Part shown: piece after piece, positions 52,574-63,544 of the stretch | Numbering within the stretch: the first letter of the stretch is position 1 | How the letters are laid out: each line of letters opens with the position of its first letter | Assembly (NCBI RefSeq): GCF_030408555.1 | Contig: NZ_CP047048.1 | Span: forward strand, 2,170,001 to 2,234,000 | Origin: Corynebacterium aurimucosum | GTDB taxonomy: Bacteria; Actinomycetota; Actinomycetes; Mycobacteriales; Mycobacteriaceae | DNA: 64,000 bases | Direction: 5' to 3' | Made by a program: the position numbers and the translations under genes | Notes under the pieces: model-generated | Database searches by the model: none | The model's input: only the letters and a program-made list of their open reading frames with translations | Told to the model about the DNA's origin: nothing

Positions 52574-54535
52574 ATGCACGACACAACGGTTGACCTTCTC
52601 GACGCCGCAGTCTCTTCCCTCGGCGGCGCGCGGCGTGCCGGCCAGGTGCGCATGGCGGAGGCCGTAACCACCGCGTTAGAAAAGGAACGCCACCTCGCTG
52701 TGCAGGCAGGAACTGGTACGGGTAAGTCCCTGGCTTACCTCGTGCCCGCCTTCCGCCACGCGCAAGGAACCGGACACACGGTGATCGTCTCCACCGCCAC
52801 GCTGGCGCTGCAGCGGCAGCTCGTGGAGCGGGACCTTCCGCGTCTGGCCGAGGCCCTCGAGCCGCACCTGGAGAAGAAGCCCACCTTCGCCATCATGAAG
52901 GGCCGCTCCAACTACGTCTGCCTCAACAAGGTGTCCCGCGCCGCCGAACTGGAGGATGAGGACGCGCTACTCGACGAAGACTCGGTCTCCCACCTCGGCC
53001 GCCACGTCCAACGTGTCTATGAATGGGCGGAAGACACCGAGACGGGTGACCGTGAGGATTTGGAACCGGGCGTGCCCGACCTCGCGTGGCGGCAAGTCTC
53101 CGTCACCTCGAACGAATGCCTCGGCGCCACACGCTGCCCGCACGGCGAGGACTGCTTCGCGGAACTCGCGCGACGCCGCGCGGCGGACGTCGATATCGTG
53201 GTCACCAACCACGCGCTGCTCGCCATTGACGCAGTAGCAGACATCAATATCCTGCCGGAACACGATGTCGTCATCATCGATGAGGCCCACGAGCTAGATG
53301 GCCGCATCACCTCGGTTTCTACCGCCGAAATCACCGGGCGCGCGCTGAAGATGGCGGCCAGCCGCGCCAAGTCTCTCGGCGCCAACGGCAAGGACCAACG
53401 CCTCGCTGAGCAGGCCAACGAGCTGAGTCAACTCCTCGGAGAATTCGCGCCAGGCCGCTGGACCGACTTGCCAGAGGAAGCCAAACAGCAACTCATGAGC
53501 GTGGCGGACACGCTGGCCGACTGCCGCGACACCATCGCCCGCGCACCCGAGGGCGAACAGTCCCAAGACCCGGAAAAATCTGCGGAGCGCCAGAACCTGA
53601 CCAATCACCTCGCTAGCCTCGTCGAAGCCATCGCTCGCATCCTTGACGTTTTCGCTACCGGTGACCCCGCCGCACATGCCGACGTAGTCTGGCTGGAGCG
53701 CGATGAGCGCACGCTGAACGACACCCTAGCCGTAGCCCCTCTGTCCATCGCTGGCATGCTGCACGAAAAGCTCTTCGGCGAACAAACCGTGGTGCTGACC
53801 TCCGCCACCCTGGCATTGGGCGGGCGCTTCGACGCCATGGCCGCACAATGGGGCCTGCCGAAGGGCACGTGGGACAGCCTTGATGTGGGTTATCCTTTCG
53901 ACCCCGCGCGCAGTGGCATCTTATATACCGCGTCGCACCTACCGCAGCCGGGCCGTGACGGCCTCAGCCCCGAGACGCTCAAGGAGATCCGCGAGCTCAT
54001 CATGGCTGCGGGCGGGCGCACGCTCGGGCTCTTCTCCTCGCGGCGAGCCGCGCAGCAGGCAGCCGAGGAACTCAAGCCCACGCTCCCCTTCGATATCTAC
54101 CTCCAGGGCGAGGACTCCATCGGCGCTCTCGTGGACAAGTTCACGAAGAACGAAAACTCCTGTCTTTTCGGCACGCTAACCCTTTGGCAGGGCGTCGACG
54201 TACCGGGTCCTGCTTGTTCCCTGGTCCTCATCGACCGCATTCCCTTCCCCCGCCCGGATAACCCCCTCATGCAGGCTCGCACCGAGGCCGCGAAGGCCGC
54301 CGGGCGCAACGGCTTCATGGAAGTCTCCGCCACGCATGCTGCATTGCTTATGGCCCAAGGCGCGGGCCGTTTGCTGCGCTCTGCTAACGACCGCGGCGTC
54401 GTCGCAGTACTGGATAACCGCTTAGTAACCAAGCGCTATGGCTCCTACTTGAGGGCCTCGATGCCACAGATGTGGCCCACGAGCGACCCGCACGTCGTGC
54501 GCGGGGCTCTCCAGCGCCTAGTCGAAGCCCGTTAG
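52574..54535 (+). CDS. dinG: ATP-dependent DNA helicase, DinG/XPD type
   Basis: A 653-residue superfamily 2 iron-sulphur helicase. Walker A VQAGTGTGKSLAYLVPA, motif II VIIDEAHELDG (DEAH), motif III TSATLALGGRFD and motif VI AQGAGRLLRS-type are clear. Four Cys between Walker A and DEAH (YVCLNKVSR; ECLGATRCPHGEDCF) suit a 4Fe-4S cluster. It unwinds G4, D-loops or R-loops in known relatives. Convergent 4-nt overlap with the PTH2-type gene. Confidence 0.93.
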   Translation: MHDTTVDLLDAAVSSLGGARRAGQVRMAEAVTTALEKERHLAVQAGTGTGKSLAYLVPAFRHAQGTGHTVIVSTATLALQRQLVERDLPRLAEALEPHLEKKPTFAIMKGRSNYVCLNKVSRAAELEDEDALLDEDSVSHLGRHVQRVYEWAEDTETGDREDLEPGVPDLAWRQVSVTSNECLGATRCPHGEDCFAELARRRAADVDIVVTNHALLAIDAVADINILPEHDVVIIDEAHELDGRITSVSTAEITGRALKMAASRAKSLGANGKDQRLAEQANELSQLLGEFAPGRWTDLPEEAKQQLMSVADTLADCRDTIARAPEGEQSQDPEKSAERQNLTNHLASLVEAIARILDVFATGDPAAHADVVWLERDERTLNDTLAVAPLSIAGMLHEKLFGEQTVVLTSATLALGGRFDAMAAQWGLPKGTWDSLDVGYPFDPARSGILYTASHLPQPGRDGLSPETLKEIRELIMAAGGRTLGLFSSRRAAQQAAEELKPTLPFDIYLQGEDSIGALVDKFTKNENSCLFGTLTLWQGVDVPGPACSLVLIDRIPFPRPDNPLMQARTEAAKAAGRNGFMEVSATHAALLMAQGAGRLLRSANDRGVVAVLDNRLVTKRYGSYLRASMPQMWPTSDPHVVRGALQRLVEAR

Positions 54536-55257
54536 GGGCGGCGCAGCGCGCAGACCGTAGCTGAGTCTGGGGCAACTTCGGTGAAGCCGGCGTCGTGCAC
54601 CACAACAGCACCGGGGCGAGCGCATGCCGCTGCAAAGTCCGCAGTGCCGAGTTCGCGCACGGAAAGCGAAAAGTCCCGCGCTGCCCAGTCCTCTACTTCC
54701 TTGAAGCTTATTGCCGCAGCCAGCAGCATTGAACCATGCCCCACTTGCGCCGCAGCCTTTCCGGCGCTCATGGCAAGGGATGAGTCGATGTAGATCACGG
54801 GGGCGTCGGCAAGCGCGGGGCCCGGCTCATCCTGCGGGAGATCAGTATGGCCGATCTGCAGCTTGGCGACGAGCGGGTGCACATCCTGTACCGCCGAGGG
54901 GACGAAGACACGCGCGCGGTCATTGACAGTGACCCCAGGCAGAGCCTGTACATCGCGCCACGCCTTGTTGCGCGCCCGGCGGGCCACCTTGCGGATGCGG
55001 TGGCCGTACCACTGCCCCAAGGCCTCGGCGAAGGCCCCATCCTGCCCGGCCCGATCGTCGAGGCAGAGCTTGACCACGCCCCGCGCCGCTGCCTCCAACA
55101 CCTCCGTGCGCGTGGGTGTGTCTTGCTTGGGCAGGTTGAGCGCTATCTGCATCGCCTGGATGGTCTCGGGCTTGTTGGGGTCCTCGGGATCCTCCCGCCA
55201 GCTGCGCTCGCTGCACGCGGCCACGAGGCGACGGTGGGCCTCGCGGAGGTTATTCAC
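54532..55257 (-). CDS. Peptidyl-tRNA hydrolase, PTH2 family, two-domain form
   Basis: 241 residues from a GTG with GAGGAAG upstream. The C-terminal ~100 residues are PTH2: PVIYIDSSLAMSAGKAAAQVGHGSMLLA, then SVRELGTADFAAACARPGAVVVHDAGFTEVAPDSATVCAL. The N-terminal ~140 residues look like a diverged second copy (TIQAMQIALNLPKQ..., ARVFVPSAVQDVHPLVAKLQIGHTDLP). The enzyme recycles peptidyl-tRNA from stalled ribosomes. It overlaps serB by 8 nt (translation coupled). Confidence 0.8.
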   Translation of the reverse strand: MNNLREAHRRLVAACSERSWREDPEDPNKPETIQAMQIALNLPKQDTPTRTEVLEAAARGVVKLCLDDRAGQDGAFAEALGQWYGHRIRKVARRARNKAWRDVQALPGVTVNDRARVFVPSAVQDVHPLVAKLQIGHTDLPQDEPGPALADAPVIYIDSSLAMSAGKAAAQVGHGSMLLAAAISFKEVEDWAARDFSLSVRELGTADFAAACARPGAVVVHDAGFTEVAPDSATVCALRRP

Positions 55258-56443
55258 TGGCAACTTCCTCCATGGGGATACCCAGGATTTGCAGGATTTC
55301 ATCCATGTACGGATGGTTGACCGAGGTATCCGCAACCTCTCGCAGCGCGGGTTTGGCGTTGAAGGCGATGCCCAAGCCGGCAGCGGAGATCATGTCGATA
55401 TCGTTGGCACCGTCACCAACCGCCACGGTCTGCCGCATGCTCAGGCCCGAATCCGCAGCAAATTCGCGCAGGAACATCTCCTTGGCCTTACGGTCCACGA
55501 CGTCCCCGATGACCCGGCCGGTGAGCTTGCCGTCCTCGATCTCGAGGGTATTGGCGCGCACGTAGTCGAGGTCGAGCTCTTTAGCTAGATCCTCGAGGAC
55601 CTGAATGAAGCCGCCAGACACCACCGCAACGCGGTAGCCCATGCGCTTGAGCGTGCGGATGGTGGTGCGCACGCCTGGAGTCAGACGAATATCGTTGGCG
55701 GTTTCCTTAATCACCGTTTCCGGCAACCCGGCCAAGGCGGCGACGCGCTCGCGGAGAGACTCTTCGAAGTCCAGCTCACCGCGCATAGCGCGCTCCGTCA
55801 CGGCGGCAACCTCTGCCTCCTTGCCGGCGTGGGCGGCCAACATCTCGATAACCTCGCCGGTGATGAGGGTGGAATCGCAGTCAAAGCAAATAAGCCGCTT
55901 TGAGCGGCGTTGCAGGCCGGAGCGCTCAATGGCGATGTCGACGCCCTGCTCCGTGGCCAAGCGGGCCAGCATTGCGCGGACTGGGTCGGAAGCTCCCTCA
56001 ATGGTGATGTAGAGCTCGAGACCGTTGAGCGGGTAGGTAGAAAGACCGCGGATGCGGTCGATGTTGACGTTCAGGTTGGCCAGCTCCTTGGCAATCGCCG
56101 ACATGTGGCTGGCGTTGAGCTGGCGTCCTAGCACCACGACGACGTGCGTGGAGCGCGGCCGTGAGGTTGCCTCCTCTTCCCGAAGATCCACGTTGATGGA
56201 TTGGGCATAAATGCTCAACGTGTTGCGTAGGCCCTGCTCGAGCGCTTCGAGGCGGGAGGCCTGCACCCGGATATACGCAGAAAGGGAGATACGGCCGGAA
56301 AAAATAGCCTGTTCGGCGTCGACGAGCTCGACGTTGTGGGAGCTCAGGACTCGGAAGAAGGCGGCCGATACGCCGGGCTTGTCGGGGCCAGAGGCGGTGA
56401 CAACGGCGAAGACTTGTTCACTTTGATTATCCACGGGCCTCAT
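55250..56443 (-). CDS. serB: Phosphoserine phosphatase SerB with ACT domains
   Basis: A 397-residue enzyme for the last step of serine synthesis. Two N-terminal ACT-like regions (FAVVTASGPDKPGVSAAFFRVL; HVVVVLGRQLNASHMSAIAKEL) precede a HAD domain with LICFDCDSTLI (DxDST nucleophile), VAVVSGGFIQVLEDLA, VDRKAKEMFLREFA and TVAVGDGANDIDMISAAGLGIAF. The ATG at 56443 was chosen; a longer frame to 56473 crosses the promoter region. ACT domains suggest amino-acid feedback. Confidence 0.95.
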   Translation of the reverse strand: MRPVDNQSEQVFAVVTASGPDKPGVSAAFFRVLSSHNVELVDAEQAIFSGRISLSAYIRVQASRLEALEQGLRNTLSIYAQSINVDLREEEATSRPRSTHVVVVLGRQLNASHMSAIAKELANLNVNIDRIRGLSTYPLNGLELYITIEGASDPVRAMLARLATEQGVDIAIERSGLQRRSKRLICFDCDSTLITGEVIEMLAAHAGKEAEVAAVTERAMRGELDFEESLRERVAALAGLPETVIKETANDIRLTPGVRTTIRTLKRMGYRVAVVSGGFIQVLEDLAKELDLDYVRANTLEIEDGKLTGRVIGDVVDRKAKEMFLREFAADSGLSMRQTVAVGDGANDIDMISAAGLGIAFNAKPALREVADTSVNHPYMDEILQILGIPMEEVASE

Positions 56444-56481
56444 TATCGCACACCGCGATCCTGGAATCTCCACCTACGGCA

Positions 56482-56525
56482 AACGCCGCCTCCCCATCGC
56501 GGTGATGGGGAGGCGGCGTTTTCAG
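56482..56525 (-). terminator. Terminator of ctaD
   Basis: A perfect 17-bp stem AACGCCGCCTCCCCATC / GATGGGGAGGCGGCGTT with a 5-nt loop, ~30 bp after the ctaD stop. It also insulates serB. Confidence 0.9.
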
Positions 56526-56546
56526 GAGTACTCAGCTAGTGAGTGC

Positions 56547-58238
56547 TTAGTGCCCGACGTGTGCTTCCTCGCGCATGCGCTTGACCATGTGCGGGTAGTG
56601 CAGCTCGAAGGCCGGACGCTCGGAACGGATGCGCGGCAGGGATACGAAGTTGTGGCGCGGCGGCGGGCAGGAGGTAGCCCACTCGAGGGAGTTGCCGTAA
56701 CCCCACGGATCGTCCACGGTGACGATCTCACCGTAGCGCCAGGACTTGAAGACGTTCCACACCAGCGGGATAACCGATGCGCCGAGAACGAAGGAGAAGA
56801 TGGTGGAAATCTGGTTGAAGACCGTGAAGCCATCAGACTCCAGGTAGTCAGCGTAACGACGCGGCATACCCATGTTGCCCACCCAGTGCTGAACCAGGAA
56901 GGTGCCGTGGAAGCCAATGAAGGTCAGCCAGAAGTGAATCTTGCCCAGACGCTCATCCAGCATGCGGCCGGTCATCTTCGGGAACCAGAAGTACAGACCA
57001 CCGAAGGCGGAGAAGACCACGGTACCGAAGAGGGTGTAGTGGAAGTGAGCAATCAGGAAGTAGGACTCAGCAAGGTGGAAGTCCAGCGCCGGAGAGGCCA
57101 GCATAATACCGGTCATACCGCCGAAGAGGAAGGTAGTCAGGAAGCCCATGGCGAAGATCATTGGGGTATCCCAGGTGATATGACCCTTCCACATCGTGCC
57201 GACCCAGTTGAAGAACTTCACGCCGGTCGGAACCGCAATGAGGAAGGTCATGAAGGAGAAGAACGGCAGCAGGACGGCGCCGGTCACGAACATGTGGTGA
57301 GCCCACACAGCCATGGACAGTGCACCGATGGCCAGCAGAGCGAAGACGAGGCCAATGTAGCCGAAGACCGGCTTACGGGAGAAGACCGGAACAATCTCGG
57401 AGATGATGCCGAAGAACGGCAGTGCCAGGACGTAAACCTCCGGGTGGCCGAAGAACCAGAAGAGGTGCTGCCACAGGATGCCGCCACCGTTGGCGGAATC
57501 GAAGATGTGGCCACCCAGCTTGCGGTCATAGAGAACGCCCAGCGCTGCGGCGGTCAGCAGCGGGAAGATCATCAGCACGATGATGGAAGCGGTGAAGACA
57601 GCCCAGGTGAAGACCGGCAGACGGAACATGGTCATGCCTGGCGCACGCAGGGTGAGAACCGTGGTGATCATGTTGATGGCGGAAGCAATGGTACCGACAC
57701 CGGTAGCACCCACACCAACAATCCACATGTCAGCGCCGATGCCCGGGGTGTGAACCGAGTCAGCCAGCGGCACGTACATGGTCCAGCCGAAGTCAGCAGC
57801 ACCGCCCGGGGTTAAGAAGCCCGCGAGCATCACGATGCCGCCGGTCAGGGTAATCCAGAAACCGAAAGCGTTCAGACGCGGGAAGGCCACATCCGGTGCA
57901 CCAATCTGCAGGGGCAGAACGTAGTTACCGAACGCCCACACCACTGGTGTTGCAAACAGCAGCAGCATAACGGTGCCGTGCATGGTGAACAGCTGGTTGA
58001 ACTGCTCGTTGGACAGGAACTGCAGTCCTGGGGTGAAAAGCTCAGCACGAAGAAGCAGAGCCATAAAGCCACCGAGGAAGAAGAAGCTGAAGGACATGAT
58101 CATGTACATGATGCCCAGCTGCTTGTGGTCGGTGGTGGTTAGCAACGTCCACGCCTTGGAACCGGTCTTTGCATTACCAGTCGGCTCCGGACGTGTAGGC
58201 GCGACGTAATCGTCGAGCCGTGGCGCCACAGCGGTCAT
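56547..58238 (-). CDS. ctaD: Cytochrome aa3 oxidase subunit I
   Basis: A 563-residue heme-copper oxidase core subunit that reduces O2 at the end of the aerobic chain. It has 12 helices with heme ligands ([24 protein letters not shown]) and the CuB/Tyr crosslink region [38 protein letters not shown] and [21 protein letters not shown] are also intact. Strong AGGAGGAT precedes the ATG, and a consensus TATAAT lies ~95 bp upstream. Monocistronic, as in other corynebacteria where subunits II and III are elsewhere. Confidence 0.97.
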   Translation of the reverse strand: MTAVAPRLDDYVAPTRPEPTGNAKTGSKAWTLLTTTDHKQLGIMYMIMSFSFFFLGGFMALLLRAELFTPGLQFLSNEQFNQLFTMHGTVMLLLFATPVVWAFGNYVLPLQIGAPDVAFPRLNAFGFWITLTGGIVMLAGFLTPGGAADFGWTMYVPLADSVHTPGIGADMWIVGVGATGVGTIASAINMITTVLTLRAPGMTMFRLPVFTWAVFTASIIVLMIFPLLTAAALGVLYDRKLGGHIFDSANGGGILWQHLFWFFGHPEVYVLALPFFGIISEIVPVFSRKPVFGYIGLVFALLAIGALSMAVWAHHMFVTGAVLLPFFSFMTFLIAVPTGVKFFNWVGTMWKGHITWDTPMIFAMGFLTTFLFGGMTGIMLASPALDFHLAESYFLIAHFHYTLFGTVVFSAFGGLYFWFPKMTGRMLDERLGKIHFWLTFIGFHGTFLVQHWVGNMGMPRRYADYLESDGFTVFNQISTIFSFVLGASVIPLVWNVFKSWRYGEIVTVDDPWGYGNSLEWATSCPPPRHNFVSLPRIRSERPAFELHYPHMVKRMREEAHVGH

Positions 58239-58331
58239 AAAATCCTCCTGAAGAACAAGCGTTTAACCACATCGGTATCACGCGTTTTCACGCGCCACAC
58301 GCTCAGCGATCAAACACCTAGGTTTACTCGC

Positions 58332-58337
58332 ATTATA
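58332..58337 (-). promoter_or_regulatory. -10 hexamer TATAAT of ctaD
   Basis: The plus strand ATTATA is a perfect TATAAT on the minus strand, ~95 bp before the ctaD ATG, in an AT-rich patch of an otherwise GC-rich 339-bp gap (58239-58577). No gene was seen in that gap; it holds this promoter, the GGGCCAAATTTCCAGCG motif (58351-58367) and the nrdF terminator. Confidence 0.6.
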
Positions 58338-58350
58338 TTAGGCCACCTCA

Positions 58351-58367
58351 GGGCCAAATTTCCAGCG
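58351..58367 (+). repeat. 17-bp repeat, copy 1, upstream of ctaD
   Basis: GGGCCAAATTTCCAGCG; a second copy with one difference is at 59630-59646. It lies just upstream of the ctaD -10 sequence on the minus strand. Confidence 0.5.
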
Positions 58368-58505
58368 CTCTGTTATTTTCCACCGCCCTCGCTAGCCCCG
58401 TTTGGAGCAGATAACCCCTTGTACGCGGCCGACCCGCCGCAGCGCACCTTAACGCTCGGTGATATAGAACACAGAAGGTCGGTGCTGTAGGCCCCGGAAA
58501 GCCAA

Positions 58506-58560
58506 AAACGCACCCCCTGAAAGAATCAAACTTTCGGTTGATCCTCTCGGGAGGTGCGCG
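58506..58560 (-). terminator. Terminator of nrdF
   Basis: Minus strand CGCACCTCCC ... GGGGGTGCG with an inner stem GGATCAA/TTTGATTC, followed by TTTTTGG. It begins just after the nrdF stop. Confidence 0.8.
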
Positions 58561-58577
58561 GTACCGACAGGGAGGGC

Positions 58578-59585
<1,008 letters not shown>

Positions 59586-59629
59586 CTAGTAATTTTGGGG
59601 TTCGGTGCCATCGTACCCGCTAAAATTAG

Positions 59630-59646
59630 GGGCCAAAATTCCAGCG
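59630..59646 (+). repeat. 17-bp repeat, copy 2, between nrdF and the GntR1-like gene
   Basis: GGGCCAAAATTCCAGCG, one difference from 58351-58367. It ends 4 bp before the TATACT -10 sequence of the GntR-type gene, so it could bind a factor that controls this regulator and nrdF. Confidence 0.5.
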
Positions 59647-59650
59647 TGTT

Positions 59651-59656
59651 TTATAC
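59651..59656 (+). promoter_or_regulatory. -10 hexamer TATACT of the GntR1-like gene
   Basis: TATACT ends 15 nt before the ATG at 59672 and no Shine-Dalgarno sequence is present, so the leader is very short. Confidence 0.5.
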
Positions 59657-59671
59657 TTAAGTCCTGTTCTC

Positions 59672-60382
59672 ATGACCCCAAGTTTCGATGGAATGACTGA
59701 CTCCTCCGCTCCCCTCCTCAGTACCGTGCTCGACGCTTTGGGCACGGACATCGTCAGCGGCACGCTGGCAGCCGGTGATCGATTTACGCTCACTGATCTC
59801 TGCGCGCGTTTCGGTATTTCCCGAACCGTAGCCCGCGAAGCCATGCGCGCGCTCGAGCACCTAGGGATGGTCTCCTCGTCACGCCGAGTAGGTATTACAG
59901 TGCTCCCCATCAGTGAATGGGCGGTCTACGATCCCGCAATCATTTCTTGGCGTTTAGGATCCGAGAAATCGCGCGATAGCCAGCGCACCTCTCTTAATGA
60001 TCTGCGTCTCGCCATCGAGCCTGTCGCCGCGGGCTTAGCCGCGCAGCACGCTTCCCCAGAAGATAAGGAAGAGATTTTGGAGCTGGCCCACCGACTTCAG
60101 GTCACGCCAACGCGGCGCGTGGGCGAGCACCTCGCCACAGATCTGCGCTTCCACGCCATGGTTCTCCATGCCTCAGGCAATGAAATGTTCACTGCGCTAA
60201 GCCCCTATCTCCTATCCATGGTGCGCGGGCGCTCCCTCTATGGTTCCCGCAAGCGCAACCCCACGGCCGGCACCGCACAGCTCCACCTCGATCTAGCGGA
60301 GGCAATCCACCGCGGTGACTCCCCCGAGGCAGAAAAAATCGCACGCGCCATTCTCATTGAGGCGCGTGCGAATAAAGACTAG
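59672..60382 (+). CDS. gntR1: GntR-family (FadR subfamily) regulator, probable GntR1
   Basis: 236 residues. The winged HTH is near residues 15-75 ([42 protein letters not shown]), and the helical FCD effector domain holds [31 protein letters not shown] and [12 protein letters not shown], where Asp/His metal ligands occur. In C. glutamicum the gluconate regulator GntR1 lies between nrdF and nrdE; this gene has that position, so orthology is likely but not proven. It overlaps the nrdE stop by 4 nt (convergent). Confidence 0.78.
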   Translation: MTPSFDGMTDSSAPLLSTVLDALGTDIVSGTLAAGDRFTLTDLCARFGISRTVAREAMRALEHLGMVSSSRRVGITVLPISEWAVYDPAIISWRLGSEKSRDSQRTSLNDLRLAIEPVAAGLAAQHASPEDKEEILELAHRLQVTPTRRVGEHLATDLRFHAMVLHASGNEMFTALSPYLLSMVRGRSLYGSRKRNPTAGTAQLHLDLAEAIHRGDSPEAEKIARAILIEARANKD

Positions 60383-62550
60383 AGCATGCAGGAAACGCAG
60401 CCCTCAACCTCGGTTCCCTCCAGCGCCATCTGACGCAGACGGATGTAGTAGAGAGTCTTAATACCCTTGCGCCAAGCGTAAATCTGAGCACGGTTGATAT
60501 CGCGGGTAGTGGCGGTGTCCTTGAAAAACAGCGTCAGCGACAGACCTTGATCAACGTACTTCGTGGCCTCGGCGTAGGTGTCAATGATCTTCTCGTAGCC
60601 GATCTCGTAGGAGTCCTTGAAGTACTCCAGGTTGTCGTTGTCCATGTGCGGCGCCGGGTAGTAGACGCGGCCGATCTTGCCTTCCTTACGAATCTCAATC
60701 TTAGAGGCAATCGGGTGGATCGAAGAGGTCGAGTTATTGATGTAGGAAATCGATCCGGTCGGCGGCACCGCCTGCAGGTTGCGGTTGTAAATGCCGTGCT
60801 TGGCGACGTCCACCTTCAGCTGCGCCCACTCCTCTGCCGACGGGGTGTGGATCGAGGACTTGGCGAAGAGCTCCTTGACCTTCTCCGTACGGGGAGCAAA
60901 GTCAGCCGGATCATAGCGGTCGAAGAACTCGCCACTAGCGTAGTCAGACTCGGGGAACTCGCTGAAGTACTCGCCGCGTTCGCGGGCCAGCTTGTTGGAG
61001 GCGCGCAGCGCGGCGTACATGATGGCGGCGAAGTAGGCGTTGGTGAAGTCCAAGCCTTCCTCGGAGCCATACTCAATGTGCTCGCGGCCGAGGTAACCGT
61101 GCAGGTTCATCTGGCCCAGGCCAATGGCATGGGAATCATCGTTGCCCTTGCGCACGGAAGGAACAGAGTTGATGGCGGTCTTATCCGACACCGCGGTCAA
61201 ACCACGGATAGCAGTCTCCACCGTCAGCGCGAAGTCCGGGGAATCCATGGTGGCGGCAATGTTCAGGGAGCCAAGGTTGCAGGAAATATCGCTGCCCAAG
61301 GTCTTGTAGGTGAGGTCCTCGTTGAGCTCCGACGGGGAGTTGACCTGCAGAATCTCCGAGCAGAGGTTCGACATGTTGATGCGACCGGTCTTGACCGGGT
61401 TCGCGCGGTTCACGGTGTCCTCGAACATGATGTACGGGTAACCGGATTCGAACTGCAGCTCCGCAACGGTCTGGAAGAAGTGGCGAGCGTTGATCTTCTT
61501 CTTGCGGATACGCGGATCCTCGACCATCTCCTCGTAGTGCTCAGTAACGGAAATATCGCCGAAGGCCTTGCCGTAGACGCGCTCGACGTCATACGGGCTG
61601 AACAGGTACATATCGTCGTTGTTCTTCGCCAGCTCGAAGGTGATATCCGGGATCACGATGCCGAGCGACAGTGTCTTAATGCGGATCTTCTCATCCGCAT
61701 TCTCGCGCTTGGTGTCGAGGAAATTCATGATGTCCGGGTGGTGCGCGTTGAGGTAAACCGCACCAGCGCCCTGGCGAGCACCCAGCTGGTTCGCGTAGGA
61801 GAAGGAATCCTCCAACAGCTTCATCACGGGGATGACGCCGGAAGACTGGTTCTCAATGTGCTTGATGGGCGCGCCAGATTCACGGATGTTGGACAGCAAC
61901 AGGGCCACGCCGCCGCCGCGCTTAGACAGCTGCAGAGCGGAGTTAATGGAGCGGCCGATGGACTCCATGTTGTCCTCGATACGCAGCAGGAAGCAGGACA
62001 CCAGCTCGCCACGCTGAGCCTTGCCGGCGTTGAGGAAGGTCGGGGTAGCCGGCTGGAAGCGGCCGGTCATGATTTCATCTACAAGGTGCTCAGCCACCTT
62101 GGTGTCACCATCCGCCAAGAAGAGTGCGGTCATGGACACGCGGTCTTCGAAGCGCTCGAGGTAGCGGCGGCCGTCGAAGGTCTTCAGCGTGTACGAGGTG
62201 TAGTACTTGTAGGCACCCAGGAAGGTCTTAAAACGGAACTTGAAGGCGTAGGCACGCTTGAACAGGGACTTAATGAAATCAAAGTCGTACTGCTCGAGCA
62301 GTTCCGGCTCGTAGTATTTGTTGTCCACCAGATAGCGCATCTTTTCTTCCAGATCATGGAAGTAGACGGTGTTCTGGTTGACATGCTGGAGGAAGAATTG
62401 GTTCGCGGCCTCACGGTCCTTGTCGAACTGAATGTTGCCGTTCTCGTCATACAGGTTCAGAAGTGCGTTGAGCGCATGGTAATCCAGCTGCTCCTCTGGC
62501 TTCACAGGTTCAGCGACGGTCTTACCCAATTGCGTGGTCACGACGTTCAC
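60379..62550 (-). CDS. nrdE: Class Ib ribonucleotide reductase alpha subunit
   Basis: A 723-residue catalytic subunit reducing ribonucleotides. Substrate and radical residues appear in [12 protein letters not shown], and the thiyl-radical/electron-path regions in [15 protein letters not shown] and the C-terminal pair [10 protein letters not shown] that accepts electrons from NrdH. GTG start with AAAGG 3 nt before; a second GTG four codons in is a possible start. Part of the nrdHIE operon. Confidence 0.97.
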   Translation of the reverse strand: MNVVTTQLGKTVAEPVKPEEQLDYHALNALLNLYDENGNIQFDKDREAANQFFLQHVNQNTVYFHDLEEKMRYLVDNKYYEPELLEQYDFDFIKSLFKRAYAFKFRFKTFLGAYKYYTSYTLKTFDGRRYLERFEDRVSMTALFLADGDTKVAEHLVDEIMTGRFQPATPTFLNAGKAQRGELVSCFLLRIEDNMESIGRSINSALQLSKRGGGVALLLSNIRESGAPIKHIENQSSGVIPVMKLLEDSFSYANQLGARQGAGAVYLNAHHPDIMNFLDTKRENADEKIRIKTLSLGIVIPDITFELAKNNDDMYLFSPYDVERVYGKAFGDISVTEHYEEMVEDPRIRKKKINARHFFQTVAELQFESGYPYIMFEDTVNRANPVKTGRINMSNLCSEILQVNSPSELNEDLTYKTLGSDISCNLGSLNIAATMDSPDFALTVETAIRGLTAVSDKTAINSVPSVRKGNDDSHAIGLGQMNLHGYLGREHIEYGSEEGLDFTNAYFAAIMYAALRASNKLARERGEYFSEFPESDYASGEFFDRYDPADFAPRTEKVKELFAKSSIHTPSAEEWAQLKVDVAKHGIYNRNLQAVPPTGSISYINNSTSSIHPIASKIEIRKEGKIGRVYYPAPHMDNDNLEYFKDSYEIGYEKIIDTYAEATKYVDQGLSLTLFFKDTATTRDINRAQIYAWRKGIKTLYYIRLRQMALEGTEVEGCVSCML

Positions 62551-62603
62551 GGGCCTTTCTTTGCTATGGCGAAATGGAGAGACAAAATAATAGGAATGAG
62601 GCT

Positions 62604-63029
62604 TTAGGCGGCTAAACCTAAAGCAGCCGCGTTGGCCAAGAGGCCTTCACGGCAAATTGTGACATCTTCCTCGGTTCCGAGAAGCTCGAAGCGGTACACA
62701 TAAGGAACCTTACACTTGGCGGCGATGACGTCGCCGGCCTTGCCAAAGTCACTGCCGAAGTTGCTGTTGCCTCCGGCTACGACAGCGCGGATGAAGCTGC
62801 GGTTGTGTTCGTCATTCAGAAAACGAATGACCTGCTTGGGAACAGGCCGGGTGTTGCGCCCGCTCATCGATGCCCCTCCCCCATACGTCGGACAAATCAA
62901 GACGTAGGGTTCATTCACGGTGAGGGGCTCATCGCTGAGACGCAGCGGGATGCGGGCGCTGGGAAGGCCGAGCTTCTCGACGAAGCGGTGGGTGTTTTCC
63001 GTAGCGGAAGAGAAATACACGACCAACAT
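62604..63029 (-). CDS. nrdI: NrdI flavodoxin-like protein
   Basis: A 141-residue flavoprotein that supplies oxidant for assembly of the Mn2-tyrosyl radical of NrdF. The FMN-binding loop [18 protein letters not shown] and [46 protein letters not shown] are typical. It lies between nrdH and nrdE. Confidence 0.95.
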   Translation of the reverse strand: MLVVYFSSATENTHRFVEKLGLPSARIPLRLSDEPLTVNEPYVLICPTYGGGASMSGRNTRPVPKQVIRFLNDEHNRSFIRAVVAGGNSNFGSDFGKAGDVIAAKCKVPYVYRFELLGTEEDVTICREGLLANAAALGLAA

Positions 63030-63038
63030 GACTGTTCC

Positions 63039-63278
63039 CTAGGCGCTCGCCGCCATAACGGAGAGAGCCTTGATGCGGTCAGGGCGGAAACCGGACCAGT
63101 GCTCACCGTGAGCCTCAACGACCGGCGCCTGGACGTAGCCCAGAGCCATGACGTAGTCACGGGCATCATCATCCAGGCTGATATCCACCGTTTCATAGTC
63201 GAGACCAGCACGGTCAAGAGCCTTCTTGGTGGCGTTGCACTGGACGCAAGCGGGCTTGGTGTAGAGGGTGATGCTCAT
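63039..63278 (-). CDS. nrdH: Glutaredoxin-like NrdH redoxin
   Basis: A 79-residue thioredoxin-reductase-dependent donor for NrdEF. Active site TKPACVQCNATKKALDRAG (CVQC), with the C-terminal VEAHGEHWSGFRPDRI typical of NrdH. First gene of nrdHIE. NrdR boxes lie 130-180 bp upstream. Confidence 0.96.
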   Translation of the reverse strand: MSITLYTKPACVQCNATKKALDRAGLDYETVDISLDDDARDYVMALGYVQAPVVEAHGEHWSGFRPDRIKALSVMAASA

Positions 63279-63410
63279 GTGACGTTCCTTCAGCTTCCTT
63301 CGGCACTACACGCGGAGTGACTGTTGAATTCGATACCAGCAGGGCGCTTAGTAGCCCCATATTAAAGCTTTGAACAGCGGTGCAGAACCGCCGCTCAAGC
63401 AACATCAACG

Positions 63411-63426
63411 ACACTATACTTTGTGC
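63411..63426. promoter_or_regulatory. nrdR box: NrdR box 1 upstream of nrdHIE
   Basis: ACACTATACTTTGTGC resembles the NrdR consensus acaCWAtATatWGtgt. The minus-strand -10 hexamer TATAGT (63413-63418) lies inside it, so NrdR binding would block the promoter. Confidence 0.7.
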
Positions 63427-63442
63427 TCGCACCCCGCAACTA

Positions 63443-63458
63443 GCACTATATGTAGTAG
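63443..63458. promoter_or_regulatory. nrdR box: NrdR box 2 upstream of nrdHIE
   Basis: GCACTATATGTAGTAG, 32 bp (start to start) from box 1, about three helical turns; paired boxes at this spacing are usual for NrdR. Confidence 0.7.
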
Positions 63459-63459
63459 T

Positions 63460-63477
63460 TACAAGGGTGATATTCCC
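63460..63477 (+). repeat. 18-bp repeat, copy 1
   Basis: TACAAGGGTGATATTCCC; a second copy with one difference lies at 63545-63562, 85 bp away. It starts 2 bp after NrdR box 2. Confidence 0.6.
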
Positions 63478-63544
63478 AGGATGTAACCCGCCCCGACCCC
63501 ACATGTTGACACCCCATCACTTCACCGATTGCCACGGCGGTAAC

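Noticed and set aside
56502..57815. 437-codon open frame antisense to ctaD
   Set aside because: Its composition (Glu/Asp/His/Gly) is the complement of membrane-protein codons; no motif, no promoter.
60547..62607. Long open frame (686 codons) antisense to nrdE
   Set aside because: It mirrors the codon structure of nrdE in a high-GC gene; the translation is low-complexity Val/Gly/Asp/Leu-rich with no domain, and nrdE is certain.
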